From NCBI GenBank assembly GCA_949357655.1, contig CASHTG010000015.1:2356001-2420000 (forward strand): a stretch of 64,000 nucleotides of DNA, in the 5' to 3' direction. A program made the position numbers and the translations under genes. Positions 48,260 to 59,949 of the stretch are shown in pieces (within the stretch, counting starts at the first letter, position 1; the number at the start of each line of letters is the position of its first letter). This DNA comes from Parascedosporium putredinis (Eukaryota > Ascomycota > Sordariomycetes > Microascales > Microascaceae). The notes beneath the pieces are model-generated. The model was not told where the DNA came from. It saw only the letters and a program-made list of their open reading frames with translations, and did not search any database.

Positions 48260-49775
48260 TTTTCAGATCGTGTTGAGTCGGGAGTGCAGTTTGGGGGAGC
48301 GAGGCCTGTTTGGTTAAGCGCACGGCAGGCGTCACAACCAATCGCCTTGGGGCCGTCCTTTGTATTTCGAAGCGGCCGGGCAAAGGCAGATATGTATGCT
48401 GGTCCGTTAGAGGTATGTTTTATTGTCATGGGCCGATCTTGAGATAATGCCAGCGGCCGATCCGCAACGGCCGGAGGGCGCGGATTTTGGGTGGGGCCAG
48501 AGGGACGGAGGTCTCGATACGAGCAGAGATATTGAAGCGGAGGGTGAGTACTGTGAATATGAATGGATCTAGGATCTATTATCACTATGGTACTGATAAC
48601 AGGTCCCAGATGGGAAGAGTTGATGGTTAAAAAAAAAAAAAAGGTGTGGTTTGGCTGGCGGATCCACGAGGGTGGGAGGAGAGGCCGATAATATATTCGA
48701 CTCGGTCGCGGGAGGAGCGAGTAGAGCCAAACCACCTCAAGGGTTATTTTGTCATGGCTCAACCCCACTGATATATTTCCCTTGCTCCCTCAACTGAACA
48801 CGCTGAACTGGCAAGAAAAACAGGGCGAGCAAAAACGTTACTAACGACTGGTGACGGGGCAAGGGGGGCAAGAGTGGTGTACCTCTAGTTGTCACTTGGT
48901 TCAAGTGAGGCGGACCCGCTCAGAACATGGCTGAACTGGACTGATGGAACATTGAAGCGTTCGACATATCCATCATTGTGTTGACGGTACCGTTGTTGAC
49001 GGTATTTTGTGTTGCGCCTACTCCCACCGTTTTTCTGTCCTGGATCCCGAAGATATCCATTGATCAATCTGTCTCGTCGTTTCACAACCTCTATAGCGCC
49101 TTTTCTACAGCACGATGTAGCGATTTTACTACAAATTCGAAGGTCTACGGTCTTGGAAGTGAGGCTACCGAAGTAGAGGCCACACCACAATTGGCGGATG
49201 GAAATCATAGGGCCGATCCGGTAACGGCATCCATTTTCTCACCACCTCGCCCTTTCCATCGTTCCTTTGGAATTTTTTTATTTTCTTAAGGGGTGGGGTG
49301 GGGCTTAACCAAGGAGAGAAATAGGGGAGAGACGAAAAGGAACCTGAAGAATGGCGAGAGATTGTGCATTTCCAACAAAAGAAAACAAACGGCAAGTTCG
49401 AGAGTCGGCTATACCTTCACTTCACGCCGAGTTCGGCGATTTTCAGTTTCACGATCCCACAGGACAAGACTCAAGGCTGGCGGTGCATGCTGTTTTGCCA
49501 CCCTCTCAGCCCAACTTTGGAACACTTTATTCTTGGGGCAGCCCACATCGGGTATCAAACGCCTCTAGCCATCGGAAACAGAAACGAGCACGAAGAAGAT
49601 GCAAGAGAACAGCGGTCGAAGTCAAGTGGCAGGACCTTGAGGAGGGGTCTAGGCCATCAGCGAGCTACGGCTGCGGGACTACGTCGGCGGGGAGGCATAG
49701 GACCACGCGCACACTTTTCCAAGAGAAGGGGCAACGCGCGCAACGCGATGCGCTTTAGTCCTCAAAGGAGTCCGC

Positions 49776-49802
49776 CACGACACGACACGACACGACACGA
49801 CA
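49776..49802. repeat. CACGA pentanucleotide repeat
   Basis: Five perfect copies of CACGA plus two bases. Confidence 0.95.
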
Positions 49803-49898
49803 GGGCATTTGATGAAGAAAGAAACCAGAAACCATATTAAGAGGTCTGCGTTGACGTCATGGCGACTTAGGCTACCATGTCGTCAACCGATGCGACGG

Positions 49899-49936
49899 GT
49901 AGATCTCACCCCTTGTGGTAGATCTCACCCCTTGTG
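49899..49936. repeat. 19-bp tandem duplication
   Basis: Two perfect head-to-tail copies of a 19-bp unit that starts GTAGATCTCACC and ends CCCTTGTG. It contains an AGATCT palindrome. No gene lies nearby, so it may be a recent replication slip. Confidence 0.95.
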
Positions 49937-50364
49937 ATGTTGTGCGGTGATGTGCGATGATGTGGAATCGTTCGATGGTCGAGGACATTGAGATGCTGAA
50001 ATCGCTGGAGCCAGCGACACAAGGCCCAAAACCACCAATCGTGGGTGCCAGCTTGCGGACGGGCGGTGTTGGGCGTGGCGGTCTACTCGGATCAACAACG
50101 GCCTGGACCTCTGGACCTGTAAGTCTAGACTGGCCGAATGGATTAAATAGGTCCATGGGAAAATCCTATGTTCATTGCCGACAACACATGAGCATAATTG
50201 GGATCCATTTGCTGCTTTTTCCTTGGTTTTCTTTTTTGTCTCCATGCTCCCCCAATCCTCTTCCCCCTCCAAACCCATTTCTCGGGCTCTGGACCCTGGA
50301 AGGCTTGACTTTCCTCCTTGGGATCTCGACATGTCACGGTTCGGTACCAAGGACTCCAATGCTG

Positions 50365-50376
50365 CATCAATTGATC
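50365..50376. repeat. Dispersed palindromic element (ATCAATTGAT core)
   Basis: An exact CATCAATTGATC, with the core at 50366-50375. Confidence 0.6.
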
Positions 50377-53300
50377 TATCAAATGCGACGGAGATTTTAC
50401 TCAAGGCTTTCCTTCTCCTAGTTCTTTTGGACCCTGGAAAATCTATACAAGTCAACTCAGCGCTGTTGAGGAGGACGAGGAGGGGAGGGGCGGAAACGAG
50501 GGGTCAGGCTGCCCTGACTGCGCCCCTACATCTCTCGCTCGGATGGTGCTCTTCTCCATCCTCCCACCCCCTCTTGTCGATGACGTCGATCGCCAACGTC
50601 GTCAAAGTCAATGTTGTGCCAGCCCCTAGAAAGTGTCGATCAAAAACTTTGGCAGCTCGTGGCAGCTACGAGTCCGAACCGGCCCTATTTTCCCCCATGG
50701 CTTAGTTCGTCTGTCATGACAGGTGGCTTGGCCTTCTTGAAGCTTCCGTTTCAATCGGAGGGGCGGTTGGAAACCGCACCGATCACAAGCAAGTCTAGCT
50801 CCCGACCACAAACTCGTGCTGGTCAGATTTAAGTGGATCAATTCAACGTTTTGACGCGATGATTTTTGGCTTGGCTTGGCTTGGTTTGGGCTTGGGCTTG
50901 GGACCACCGCCCTGGCACTAGTCGTCTGCACATCAAGGCCGCTCGCTATTACTGGAAGAAGGCTAAAAAAACGAGAGGAACATGAGCTTTGAAATCCACT
51001 TTAACTGATCACTCAAGCAAATCGTCTTCTCAACCCCCAACCTCAGCCCCGCGCACAAGCCAAGTACAGCATAGGAGTTCCGGAAGAGCTTATTGCTTAT
51101 CCACGCTGACGCCTTAGACTGTGGGGCTAGTCCAATGTTTCTCTAGATCAAATTGTTCATTTTGGTCGGGACGTCTAATACGAAGTACTAGGCGGTTTCG
51201 AATCTTTCCATGCCGTTTCCTAAGCCCAACATGCATGATTTTGCTCCATGTACAATCGATAGATCCATCAACTGATGTTAATACGAAGTTTTCGTTCAAG
51301 GTTGAAGTTGGCAAAGAGTGGGGTGGGCGTTCCTAGTAGCAGAACGAGTCAGAAGGAGTTCAATGTTAGCTTTCTTGCTCCATTGCCTTTCCCCATTGGA
51401 TTGTTGCGTTGCTTGGCCGCGGTTACACCAAAACAGGGTGTAGTGAAGCCAACACAGCTCTAGATAATCATCAACGAATCCAATGGATTGATGAAATGGA
51501 TGCCTACCCCTCACCATGAAGTGTGTGCAGCTGGGTCCCCTGAAACACATTAATTGGTGCTGGTGGCGAAAGTCACCCATCTCGTCCATCCATCATAGCC
51601 TGGCCTATAAGCAGGGGGCTTTCTCACATCTTGGCTTTGTCGGGGTTTTTTCTTCTTTCTTTTTGCTCTCTTCGTTTTACCCAATGCCAAGTATTGTAAA
51701 CTAAGCTATAATAAGTCCTGATAAAAGTGAAGACTGTGAATGCGCTTCTCACGACAGCGGCGGCGTGTGCGTAGTGGAATTCTGTGGTGCGGAACAACCC
51801 ACAACGAGCAGCATCCATCTCCATCTCCCTACACACCCCGATCTCAACATCAGCCCAGAATGACGGAGCTGTCGAGTACTCTTGAGATGCGAGGTCCCGA
51901 ATGACCTCTGACGTCGTCGGGACAACAGGTTGGCCTAGATGGAAAGATATCATATGTCCCGAGATCGGCGCCCTTGAACGGAGAAGGGAGTTTTGCCCAG
52001 GCCGACGAGCCGTTTTGGGTCGAGCGAGATGACGATGACGATGAGGAGGAGGATGATGTACATGGTGCTTGAGAGGTGCCACTTTGTTTCTTTTCGTCTT
52101 CGGTCAGCGCCTCTCCTCCAAACCCCCCGCCCCCCAGCTTTGCTTTTTCCCCACATGCATGCTGTATAACCCTTTCCTTTTTCCTTCCCCTCCATCTTCG
52201 GCGGAAACCTACGAAGTATTACAGATGCTCCTTGTGGTTTCCCTTGGACCCGACAGCGGAAACCAGCCCAGCCCCGTTGCCTAGTAGATGAGCAGTTCTG
52301 ATGGTTCGCCTCAAAGCACTAGTTCGCCCGCAACTACATGTATGGATGTAGCGTTCACATGCCACCTACTACAACGCAGCATGAACCCAACAAAAAAGAA
52401 AAGAAAAAGAAAGGTGCCTCCACAGCCATGGCAGGATTGCGTGGCTGATGGCGTGCACATTGAAACGACAAAAAACCAATGGAAGTCCGAGTCCTGGCGA
52501 GAGAATATTATCATGATCGCAGGTTGATGATGTCTCGTCTTCTCCTCTAGACCTGGGAGCATGTTTCGTTGTACGTGATGTGCTACAAGTACACTGCCTC
52601 TGTTCCGTCTGTCTGTATGGGCCTTGGTAAGCGCGAGCTTCCGATGACCATGGTGCCACCTTGGCCGTTTCTCAAGGCGACTGAGGCAAAGAAAACCGGT
52701 GTGCGTCCCTAGTCCCCCTCGTCGCTGTTATCTCCGGTGTCTTGTCCCTTGATCGGCATGGAGCTGGGAGCTTAATGGCCTTTCACGTGGTTTGTTTGGT
52801 CAACCCCACCCCTGTTTTTCCTCTTCCACGATGTCCTTTGAGACGATCTTCGCAGCCATCCATTCAACGTTCTTTTCGCACATTTCCCAACATACCCACC
52901 CTTTCAAAAACACAGCCACCTTCCCTCGTCTCTACTTCGCCTTGTTCACAAAAGAAACCGTAGCTCGGGGAACAGCCTCCGGTGAGCCAGTGTTCTAGAA
53001 AGAATGAAAAATACAACTTGAATGCATAGGGCCCTACATGGGATGCGCAGAGACATGGATCGATTCCTCTACTACATCCATAATAACCTTGTGTCATTGT
53101 TGCCCTCCTTCGCTTGCTCCCGCCCCATCTACATTAGTCTGCTTGTAGCATCCCTTCTACATCACTTTCTCCACCCCCTACTAATCAAGCTTATTCGGAC
53201 TTTTCGGGCTTTCAAGTTGCCGTCCCACCTGCCTTCGCCTCAGCTGGGAAGCTTACAATAGATTCTACCTTTGGTTGTTGCTCCACACAATATGGTAATA

Positions 53301-54155
53301 TCTGGGACGACTGCATCGCTGGACAGACAGAACCTGTCTTAAATGGCTGCTTAATTGTATACAAAACACCTCCAGGGTGGCTGCACCATGGTACAGCGCA
53401 GTACATCTGCATACATACTCGGGGTAGAGAAGTGCATCAACTCCACGTTTGTGTCCGCTGTTTCCCGCATGCGACTCCAGATTTGCTTGCCAACTCAGGA
53501 GGAGGGTGGTCGGTGGAGGTTTTGAGCAGGGCCCGCGATTGCAGTTTGCACGCTTTTCCCGAAATGGTTGAATCCAACAGGCGAAGAAAAGAAGAGGAAG
53601 AAAAAGAACATGCCTCCCAAACGCCTTGTTGATGACTCGACTCTTTTTTGCAAGGGTGTAATACAACGAGGCGATAAGCACGCCTTTTCTGCCCACTCTC
53701 ACTCGGCCTGAGATGGCGGGTGACATGGTGTGCAGCGATGATCTATTACCCACGGTCTAATGCAAAATGTCATGTCTAACCCAAGTCCCGTTGCTCCGAA
53801 GAGATGCAGAATGCTCTAAACCCACCGAGTGTCAACCCCTTACAGTCCGCCTCCGCCCATCATCGGGGTATCTCTAGTATAATAGAAAATGGAAAGAAAA
53901 AAAAAAAAAAAAGCAATAGGGAGAGTTCACCCGAGGGAGGGTCCACACCCCCTTTTTGGAACCCAACACACAGCAGCACGTACACATGTGCGCACCTAAT
54001 ATACCGCCTTAGCACTACATGTACCTTCCAAACACGCACCGGCACTCTGGCCGAGTGCTGAGCTCTTGGCATCGAGTACGCATGAGTCATTCCTTGGACC
54101 GGCTTCGTTCCGCCTCCTGTGACCTCACATCGTATGCCCATCGCCTTCCGCCTTC

Positions 54156-56084
54156 TCAAGAAGCGAGCGAGGACGCCGCAATCGTGCTCGTTTTGCGTCG
54201 GAGCCCAAAGGCTTTGAGACGCCTTACCACCTGGTAGGATCTTTCCAACTCATTCTCAACTGTACATCGGACCCGAAGCGCGGCGACCGCTTGATACACG
54301 CTCCTCTCGCCCTTCAAGATCCAGTAATCCAATGTTTCCGTCGTCGGCTGCTCGAGAAGCCTGCTAAAGTCAGCCAGGTCCACTTGGGGCACCAGCGTCA
54401 GGCTGGTTCCGGGAACACGCTCGTCGACGAGAAACCTCCGGATGCTTCCCGGTAAAGGTTTAGAGTGTCGAGCTGCCGCAGCCGGTGGCGGACCTCCAAC
54501 CCAACCATGCGCACGAGGAAGCTCGTCATTTGCGTCGTGCGGCTGCGCGTCTCGGTGAGCGATGGGCCGTGCATATCGCTCTGTAAGAATGGGATTAGGT
54601 AGGGCCGTGCCTGTGACACGATGAAGTGCGTCACGTTCAAAAGCTCTGCTACTCGTAATAGAGGGGACTCGCGGTCAGCGTATGAGACCTGGCTCCAGTG
54701 ACGAAAGTCAATTGTGTTTCCCGGCGGTGCCCAGTCGACAATCTCGCCCTGCGCATCCTTGCACAGGAGCGTTGTTCGCTGGTGGCCATAAAGGGAGGTC
54801 GAGCTAGCGTTTGATGCCACCGCCGCGGTCCGTATAAGCTGCGAAGAGGTTAGCTATGTGCTGGCGGCGGGGGAAAGGGGGCACACGGCGCATGGGCGCC
54901 AACGCCAACGCCACCGCAAGGCACAACGTACAACTTTGGGGGTCGTGAGATAATTCATGAGCGTGGGCACCCTCCATCTTCACCGGTAGCCACTGTGATG
55001 TTGAGGATTCTCTTGCTCCGGTTGTAAGCTTCCTCGAATGTTAAATCGCCGACATTAGCTCGGACGCACTCCTCGAGCACCCGCACGTCAAAAAGTGGCC
55101 TTCGAACAGAAATCTGTTGACCCGCCTTTTGAGCGTGGCCCACCGTGTGGCGAGAGTCTGTTCCTCTCTCCTGCTGCTTGTTTTCCCCGCAAACGCCGAG
55201 AGGTTAATACCGTCGCCCTTGAGAATGTGAGGGAGTTCATCTTCTGTATGAATGGATACAAGCGCCGCGATCAGAGCTCCAGTGCCGGTGCCCGTGATGA
55301 TCCTTGGCAAAAGTCCGCGGAGGAACAAAGCCTTCACCACACCAAGGTGGCATAGGCCAAATACAGCACCCCTTGAAGAACAAGCGTGCTCCGACCAAAC
55401 GCCTGCCTTGTATCATGAATAAAGTCCAACTTCATCTGCGTGGTCAGCTGGGGAACTCCTTTTACATAGCCGCCGCCGCCGCCGCCGTAAGGTGTCACGG
55501 TTGGCAGAGCCGTGATCTCCTCGATGCATTCCGCTATCTGGGAAATGTATTCCTCAATGAGGTACTTGGTGCCGGCAAACGCCTTGTTGTACAGCCTCGG
55601 AGCTGTGATACTGCCAAGGTCCCGTACTAACCCACTTCGCAAAAGGTTGATAATTTGATAGAGGTCGTTTTCTTCTCTCGCCGTCGCGAGGGTGTTAAGG
55701 CGTTGATTTATGAGGCGATAGTCGTAGAATTGCGAAACAGGGTTATTGCGCCAGAGGTCCAACCCGAGCAAGTTGTCGAGATGCAGGGCTGCCTCCTCCC
55801 AGTCTTCGTAGGTCTCGGCGCCGTGGAGGAGGTGAAGCCATAGATCGACCGGACTCCTTCGAAAATAGAGATGCCATATTTTCTAGAGAGGAAGAAGAGG
55901 AAGATTAGTCGCATTCTTTCCAATCCGGTACGTACGATTGCCAAGCGAGAGCAATAGGCCGCCCTTTCCACAAGAGCACAGCTCTCTCGCCAGCCACATC
56001 AGGACAAAGACTCACCCGCCACCAAAATCGTAGCACATCTAGGAGCATGTGCCAAATGGCAATGAGTATTCGTAGGCCAAACAT
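54156..56084 (-). CDS. Patatin-like lipase family protein (Tgl3/4/5 type), nucleophile Ser absent
   Basis: The family includes lipid-droplet triacylglycerol lipases with an N-terminal DUF3336-type region before the patatin domain. Exons are 55932-56084, 54932-55882 and 54156-54838. The N-terminus MFGLRILIAIWHMLLDVL is hydrophobic. Next come LLGLDLWRNNPVSQFYDYRL, LGSITAPRLYNKAFAGTKYL, IHDTRQAFGRSTLVLQG, then GLCHLGVVKALFLRGLLPR. The nucleophile elbow, normally GxSxG, reads ITGTGTGALIAAL with Gly where Ser should be. The late region has SYADRESPLLRVAELLNVTH, FIVSQARPYLIPFLQSDMHG and GLEVRHRLRQLDTL. No clear catalytic DG[AG] pair is seen. It may be an inactive or regulatory paralogue. Breaks are implied near 55352, 55090, 54968 and 54449, none at the elbow. 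Confidence 0.85.
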
Positions 56085-57045
56085 TGCATGCTGCGCCGGC
56101 CGCGCGCCGGCTAAACCATGAATTTGGGGTCGTCGGCGAGCTGCTAGGGGTGCAAGGTAGGTCGATGACAAGGTCTCGAAAGACTACTGGGTGTTGAGAT
56201 GGTAGGGTCCCATGTTCTGCTGATGGTGTGAAGAACGGAGAAACTGGATAGACAATGGCCACGAGAGCCAAAGGCCAAAATACAATGGAAGAAGCGTGGA
56301 GACCTAGCTGGTGGGGACTGGATACAGGAAAAAAAGGTCGGCAAACCCCATGTGGCGGGATCTGACCTTAATATGTTGAGGGCCGAGAAGTCAACGGCAC
56401 AACAGGAATTGCCATGTGATCCAATATTACTGTTTGAGCCGGACAGAGAAGGCACATTCCGACATTGTCAATGACAGAGCAAGCGTGGGGTGGTGGGGCA
56501 AGAGCCATAATAAGCAAAGCTAATTGGTTGATGAGCCTGAGCTACACACCTACACCCTTTTCCCCACATCAATTGAGCAATCGGCAGTAATACAAGTAAA
56601 AACACCCCACCACCACTGGTTGATCGACCAGCAGCCACTGATCACTAATAGGACCCGTCTTGCCGTCATCTTTCATGCTCGAGTGCTGATTGTTGGATTA
56701 TTCGCCCTCGGGGAACAATGAGGAGTCGGCTCTTGGTGAGCGCATCACTTGCCAGGTGTGCCGAATTACTTGTACAATCCCTCTCGTGTGGCATCTTGCA
56801 TTGGCGAGAATAAGCCAGTTGTCAGCCCACCCAGGGCCAAAGAGCAAAACCGACAAACGACATATGGATTCGAATCATCGTGAAGCCTCGGCTTGCCCTC
56901 CTAGCCGTTGGCGCATCTGGGTTTCGGCTTCCTGCGGCGCTGTTGTTGGCGGTGCTGCTCACGGAGGCTAGCCTAAAAGACCCAGAGCTTCCTCGCACAA
57001 AATCGCACCTAGGGTATATGAGCTGGATATCCTCGACACACTAGC
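56085..57045. other. Intergenic region before 5S rRNA
   Basis: Promoter side of the patatin-family gene. No gene, repeat or RNA is seen before the 5S start. Confidence 0.55.
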
Positions 57046-57164
57046 ACATACGACCATAGCTCGCAGATAATTGAGGGTCCCGTCCGCTCCCCTGTACACA
57101 AGCTGCGAAGCGCCGGACTAGTAGTTGGGTCGGTGACGACCAGCGAATCCCCGGTGTTGTATGT
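57046..57164 (+). rRNA. 5S ribosomal RNA, dispersed single copy
   Basis: Starts ACATACGACCATAG and ends GTGTTGTATGT, so the terminal helix I pairs. The internal-promoter half is well kept: AGTAGTTGGGT, CGGTGAC and GACCAGCGAATCCC match fungal 5S. The stretch at about 57060-57110 differs from the common Neurospora sequence, but GCTCGCAG and CTGCGAAGC can still pair as helix II. The length of 119 nt is normal. Dispersed lone 5S genes are usual in Pezizomycotina. Confidence 0.9.
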
Positions 57165-57170
57165 TTTTTT
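57164..57170 (+). terminator. RNA polymerase III T-run terminator for 5S
   Basis: Seven T residues directly at the end of the 5S gene. An AT-rich TTTA repeat follows to about 57200. Confidence 0.8.
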
Positions 57171-57303
57171 ATTTCTCTTACTTTTTTATTTATTTATTTA
57201 TTTCAATAATACCGGGGAAGCAAAGGTATAGATTAGCATCACCCAACCTATACACTCGTGCGTAATATCAAATCAAACTCAGTCCGAAATATACGTGTAG
57301 AGA

Positions 57304-58140
57304 ATGGACGCAGAACCAGCCAAACTACCTACCCAGACCAGCTTTCCACCCCCTTACTCTACCATCCTAAAGCCCATCATACGCACACCATCATCCTACT
57401 CCACGGACGTGGTAGTACGGGCCAGGAGTTCGCAGACGAACTCTTTGCTTCATGTACCTCAGCCCCAGAGTCCCTCCGGGATAGTCTCCCGGGTTGGCTC
57501 TGGGTATTCCCTCGTCCAAGGAAGGATGGAATAGTAAATTTCAAGAATCTATGCCAATGTGGTTCGACACACCTTCATCCATAGAGCCGTCTACCGATGC
57601 CGTCAACCTTTCCTCGGGCATCGAAGAGTCCGTCACGCACATTCTCCAAGTCCTACGAGACGAGACGGAGCGGCTAGGTGGCCGTGCTGAGAACATCGTC
57701 CTTGGCGGCATCAGCCAAGGCGGCGCTGTCGCCATGTGGGCCTTGCTTGCGCTTCTCGCCGCAAACGGCACCGAGGACCGATCCCTGGGGGTCGTGGGGA
57801 TGAGCACATGGCTGCCATTTGCGCCCGAGGTGCAAAGCTCCCTGGATCGCGACATTCCCTGCACCCAGAGTCCCGATGGGTTCATCCGCAGAACCCTAAG
57901 TTCTCTACGAAAACGGACCGAAGAGGGGTCTTGTGCAGCATACCTGCTTTTATGGGTCACGGTACGGACGATGCCTACGTAGATATCAAGCTCGGGCGCG
58001 AGGCAGCCCACATTCTCTCGGGTTTCGGGTTGAGGGTGGAATGGAAAGAGTACGTGGGCGCTGAACAGGAGGGTCACTGGATACAAATTCCTGATGAAGT
58101 AAACGATTTTGTAAGCTTCTTGCATAGGGTAGAAACGTAA
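57304..58140 (+). CDS. Alpha/beta hydrolase, acyl-protein thioesterase/carboxylesterase-like
   Basis: A serine hydrolase of the phospholipase/carboxylesterase family, which includes depalmitoylating thioesterases. The ATG at 57304 (MDAEPAKLPTQTSFPPP) joins, across a missing C near 57351, to LLYHPKAHHTHTIILLHGRG and STGQEFADELF. LPGWLWVFPRPRKDG follows, then, after a break near 57543, MPMWFDTPSSIEPSTDAV. The nucleophile is in NIVLGGISQGGAVAMWALLA (GxSxG), and WLPFAPEV follows. After a break near 57928 come the acid in FMGHGTDDAYVDIKLG and the His in AEQEGHWIQIP. The triad is complete. No signal peptide or membrane segment is seen, so it is probably cytosolic. The gene converges on the kinase-like gene with only about 106 bp between them. 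Confidence 0.87.
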
Positions 58141-58246
58141 CCTAAGCTAGATATTAACCATTACAACTGCTATCGCTGAGCCGCCCTTCGCTCCGCTTAC
58201 AAGTCTGATATTCTCGATAGGAACTACTACACGTGTAGATACTTGC

Positions 58247-59105
58247 TTAATCAAGAGAGTTTACAATTTGCATGACCGAGAATTCCTGTGGATACTCTCC
58301 GATGGCAACATTGGGGAGGTACAGGGCGAAATCTGACCAACGGCTATCCACGCTCACCCCGAGACGGGCTTTCACAAACTCTAGTGCGCCGGGTACCACC
58401 CTGCTTGCCCCCAGCCCGTGAGAGCGACGATTTTTAGGTTCTCGAATTGATAAGGATCGGGGCTGTCAGCCCAGGTCACGAGAATGTTGTCAGGGTGAAG
58501 GGCGCCGTGAGTTAGGACTACCTTGTACCCGTTCTTGAGGTGATTGCGTAGCCTTCCGGCTTCCCATCCGGCACCATTCTGAAGAGGTAATCCTGCCATT
58601 CCGTTTGGCTCACGTCGATGCCGGTTCGAACGTTCCATTTCGTGTGATCTCTATGTGCGCATCTGCCGAAACTTCCAATAAGTTGGAAATGTCTGATGCG
58701 TTGCTGGGAATACGAACGAAGCCAGCCGAACAGTACCTCGAGTTGATGTCGAATAACCCACTTTTGCTGATATAACATGAACGGCCAGATCCGGCCAAGT
58801 GACGTCCCCTCGATACGACTGAGAAAGGTGTAAGTGAAAATTCCACTCTCCAGACAGCCTAGCAGTCTTGGTGCTGGGAAATCGGGAAGGGTCATATTGA
58901 TGTACTCGAGGTTCAGCGCGTCGTCAATGTTGTAAGGCTCGACTGTGATCTTGACCACGATAGTACTAGTGAGCCCCCAGATCGCGCATCGGGGGCCGAG
59001 GATAGGCATTTGGCGCCTCGGAGCAACTGGTTGAAATTGGCGACAAACTTCTCGCCGGGTTCTCGCCATGGTCCTACTTCCTGTGTATGAGGATCTCGAC
59101 TCCAT
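58247..59105 (-). CDS. APH-fold kinase-like protein lacking catalytic aspartates
   Basis: Belongs to the fungal aminoglycoside-phosphotransferase-like (APH) family. The ATG at 59105 is provisional. LGPRCAIWGLTSTIVVKITV supplies the N-lobe Lys, then DALNLEYINMTLPDFPAPRL, FTYTFLSRIEGTSLGRIWP and EWQDYLFRMVPDG. The catalytic loop reads LTHGALHPDNILVTW where active members have HGD, and the metal-site strand reads IVALTGWGQAGWYPAH where they have IDW. Both Asp are therefore missing. The C-terminus continues across a break near 58383 as EFVKARLGVSVDSRWSDFAL and LPNVAIGEYPQEFSVMQIVN to a stop at 58247. A second break lies near 58572. It is likely a pseudokinase. Substrate unknown. Confidence 0.72.
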
Positions 59106-59144
59106 CAAAGCCTAGAGTATTTAGGAGTTCCACTGCGAGTCGCT

Positions 59145-59390
59145 TTAGGTTTCTGACTGGGTGGAGGGTGAAAGAGCCAGTAAAGTAATCTGGCTTGGGG
59201 TGATGGCGGTGGTGGTATGGTCAAATTGTGCGTAGGCGCGAGTCGTGTTCCTTGCGGTGAACCTGCCGAGGTCCCGGAGGTGAGCCCCTAGCCTTTCAAA
59301 AAGGCCTCTTGTTTCAGCGGCCGCGAGTTCTAGCTGAGCCACCTGCTCCCTTGGCGAGGCCCAAGCCTCCCTTTCTGGAGGTGCTTCCAT
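59145..59390 (-). CDS. Possible small helical protein or upstream exon
   Basis: An 81-codon ATG ORF just upstream of the APH-fold gene on the same strand. It has a strongly amphipathic helix-like stretch (EQVAQLELAAAETRGLFERL) followed by LRDLGRFTARNTTRAY. It ends 39 bp before the APH start. It may be an independent small protein or a 5' part of the APH gene separated by a frame break. I cannot decide between these, and it may be chance. Confidence 0.3.
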   Translation of the reverse strand: MEAPPEREAWASPREQVAQLELAAAETRGLFERLGAHLRDLGRFTARNTTRAYAQFDHTTTAITPSQITLLALSPSTQSET

Positions 59391-59949
59391 CAGTGTGGCC
59401 TACATATACTCTAGAGTAAGAATATTCCTAGCCCTAAAAGTTCCTTTGTTAGAGCGAGGGAGACGGCCTCTTGGGCATGGGGTACGGAGATGCGAAGTAC
59501 GGAAAATGAGTGCTAGAAGATGGGGTAGGACTATCGAGGTGGACATTGATCAATTGATGGATCCATGTGGTTAGAGGCCGCGCCACCTACAAGTAGTTGA
59601 CATACCCAGACTTTTGACCCATTCTAGAAGGCGTGGGAGGGGCCTTGGCCATTCATGACCTCTAACTCCTTCCGAAAGAGCCGGAGATGTCTGGAGATGG
59701 AAAGCGCGCATGAGAGAGTATTGGAGAGAGAACCGGAAGGAGAACCGGACGGACAGGGCGCAATGCGGCTAGGACTTGACGCCTCAATCGCCTAAACACT
59801 CAATGGATCCGATGAATCTTGAACAACATTTATAAAATAGTGTATTGTACAGGTCAACCATATTACCTCTTCGAAACCAATACCGTTGATGCGCCGTTGG
59901 ACTTTTAGCCGAATAGTGTCCTTTGGACATGCGTTTCCCGCCTGTAGCT
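59391..59949. other. Intergenic region with palindromic element
   Basis: Between the APH-side genes and the leo1 stop. It holds the palindrome at 59543-59568 and nothing else supported. Confidence 0.55.
59543..59568. repeat. Dispersed palindromic element carrying both cores
   Basis: ACAT/ATGT outer arms enclose ATCAATTGAT (59549-59558) overlapping ATGGATCCAT (59557-59566). This copy links the two core types as one family. Confidence 0.65.

Larger units (their letters stand above)
48260..54155. other. Gene-poor interval of 5.9 kb
   Basis: No supported gene. Contents are a CACGA pentamer repeat (49776-49802), a 19-bp tandem duplication (49899-49936), a TTGGC-rich stretch (50866-50902), a palindromic element at 50365, a 16-base A run (53897-53912), and ORFs without domain character. 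A minus-strand ORF near 52000-52060 has a hydrophobic start (MYIILLLIVIVISLDPKR) but is only about 37 codons before a stop. I note it as possible and unproven. Confidence 0.5.
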
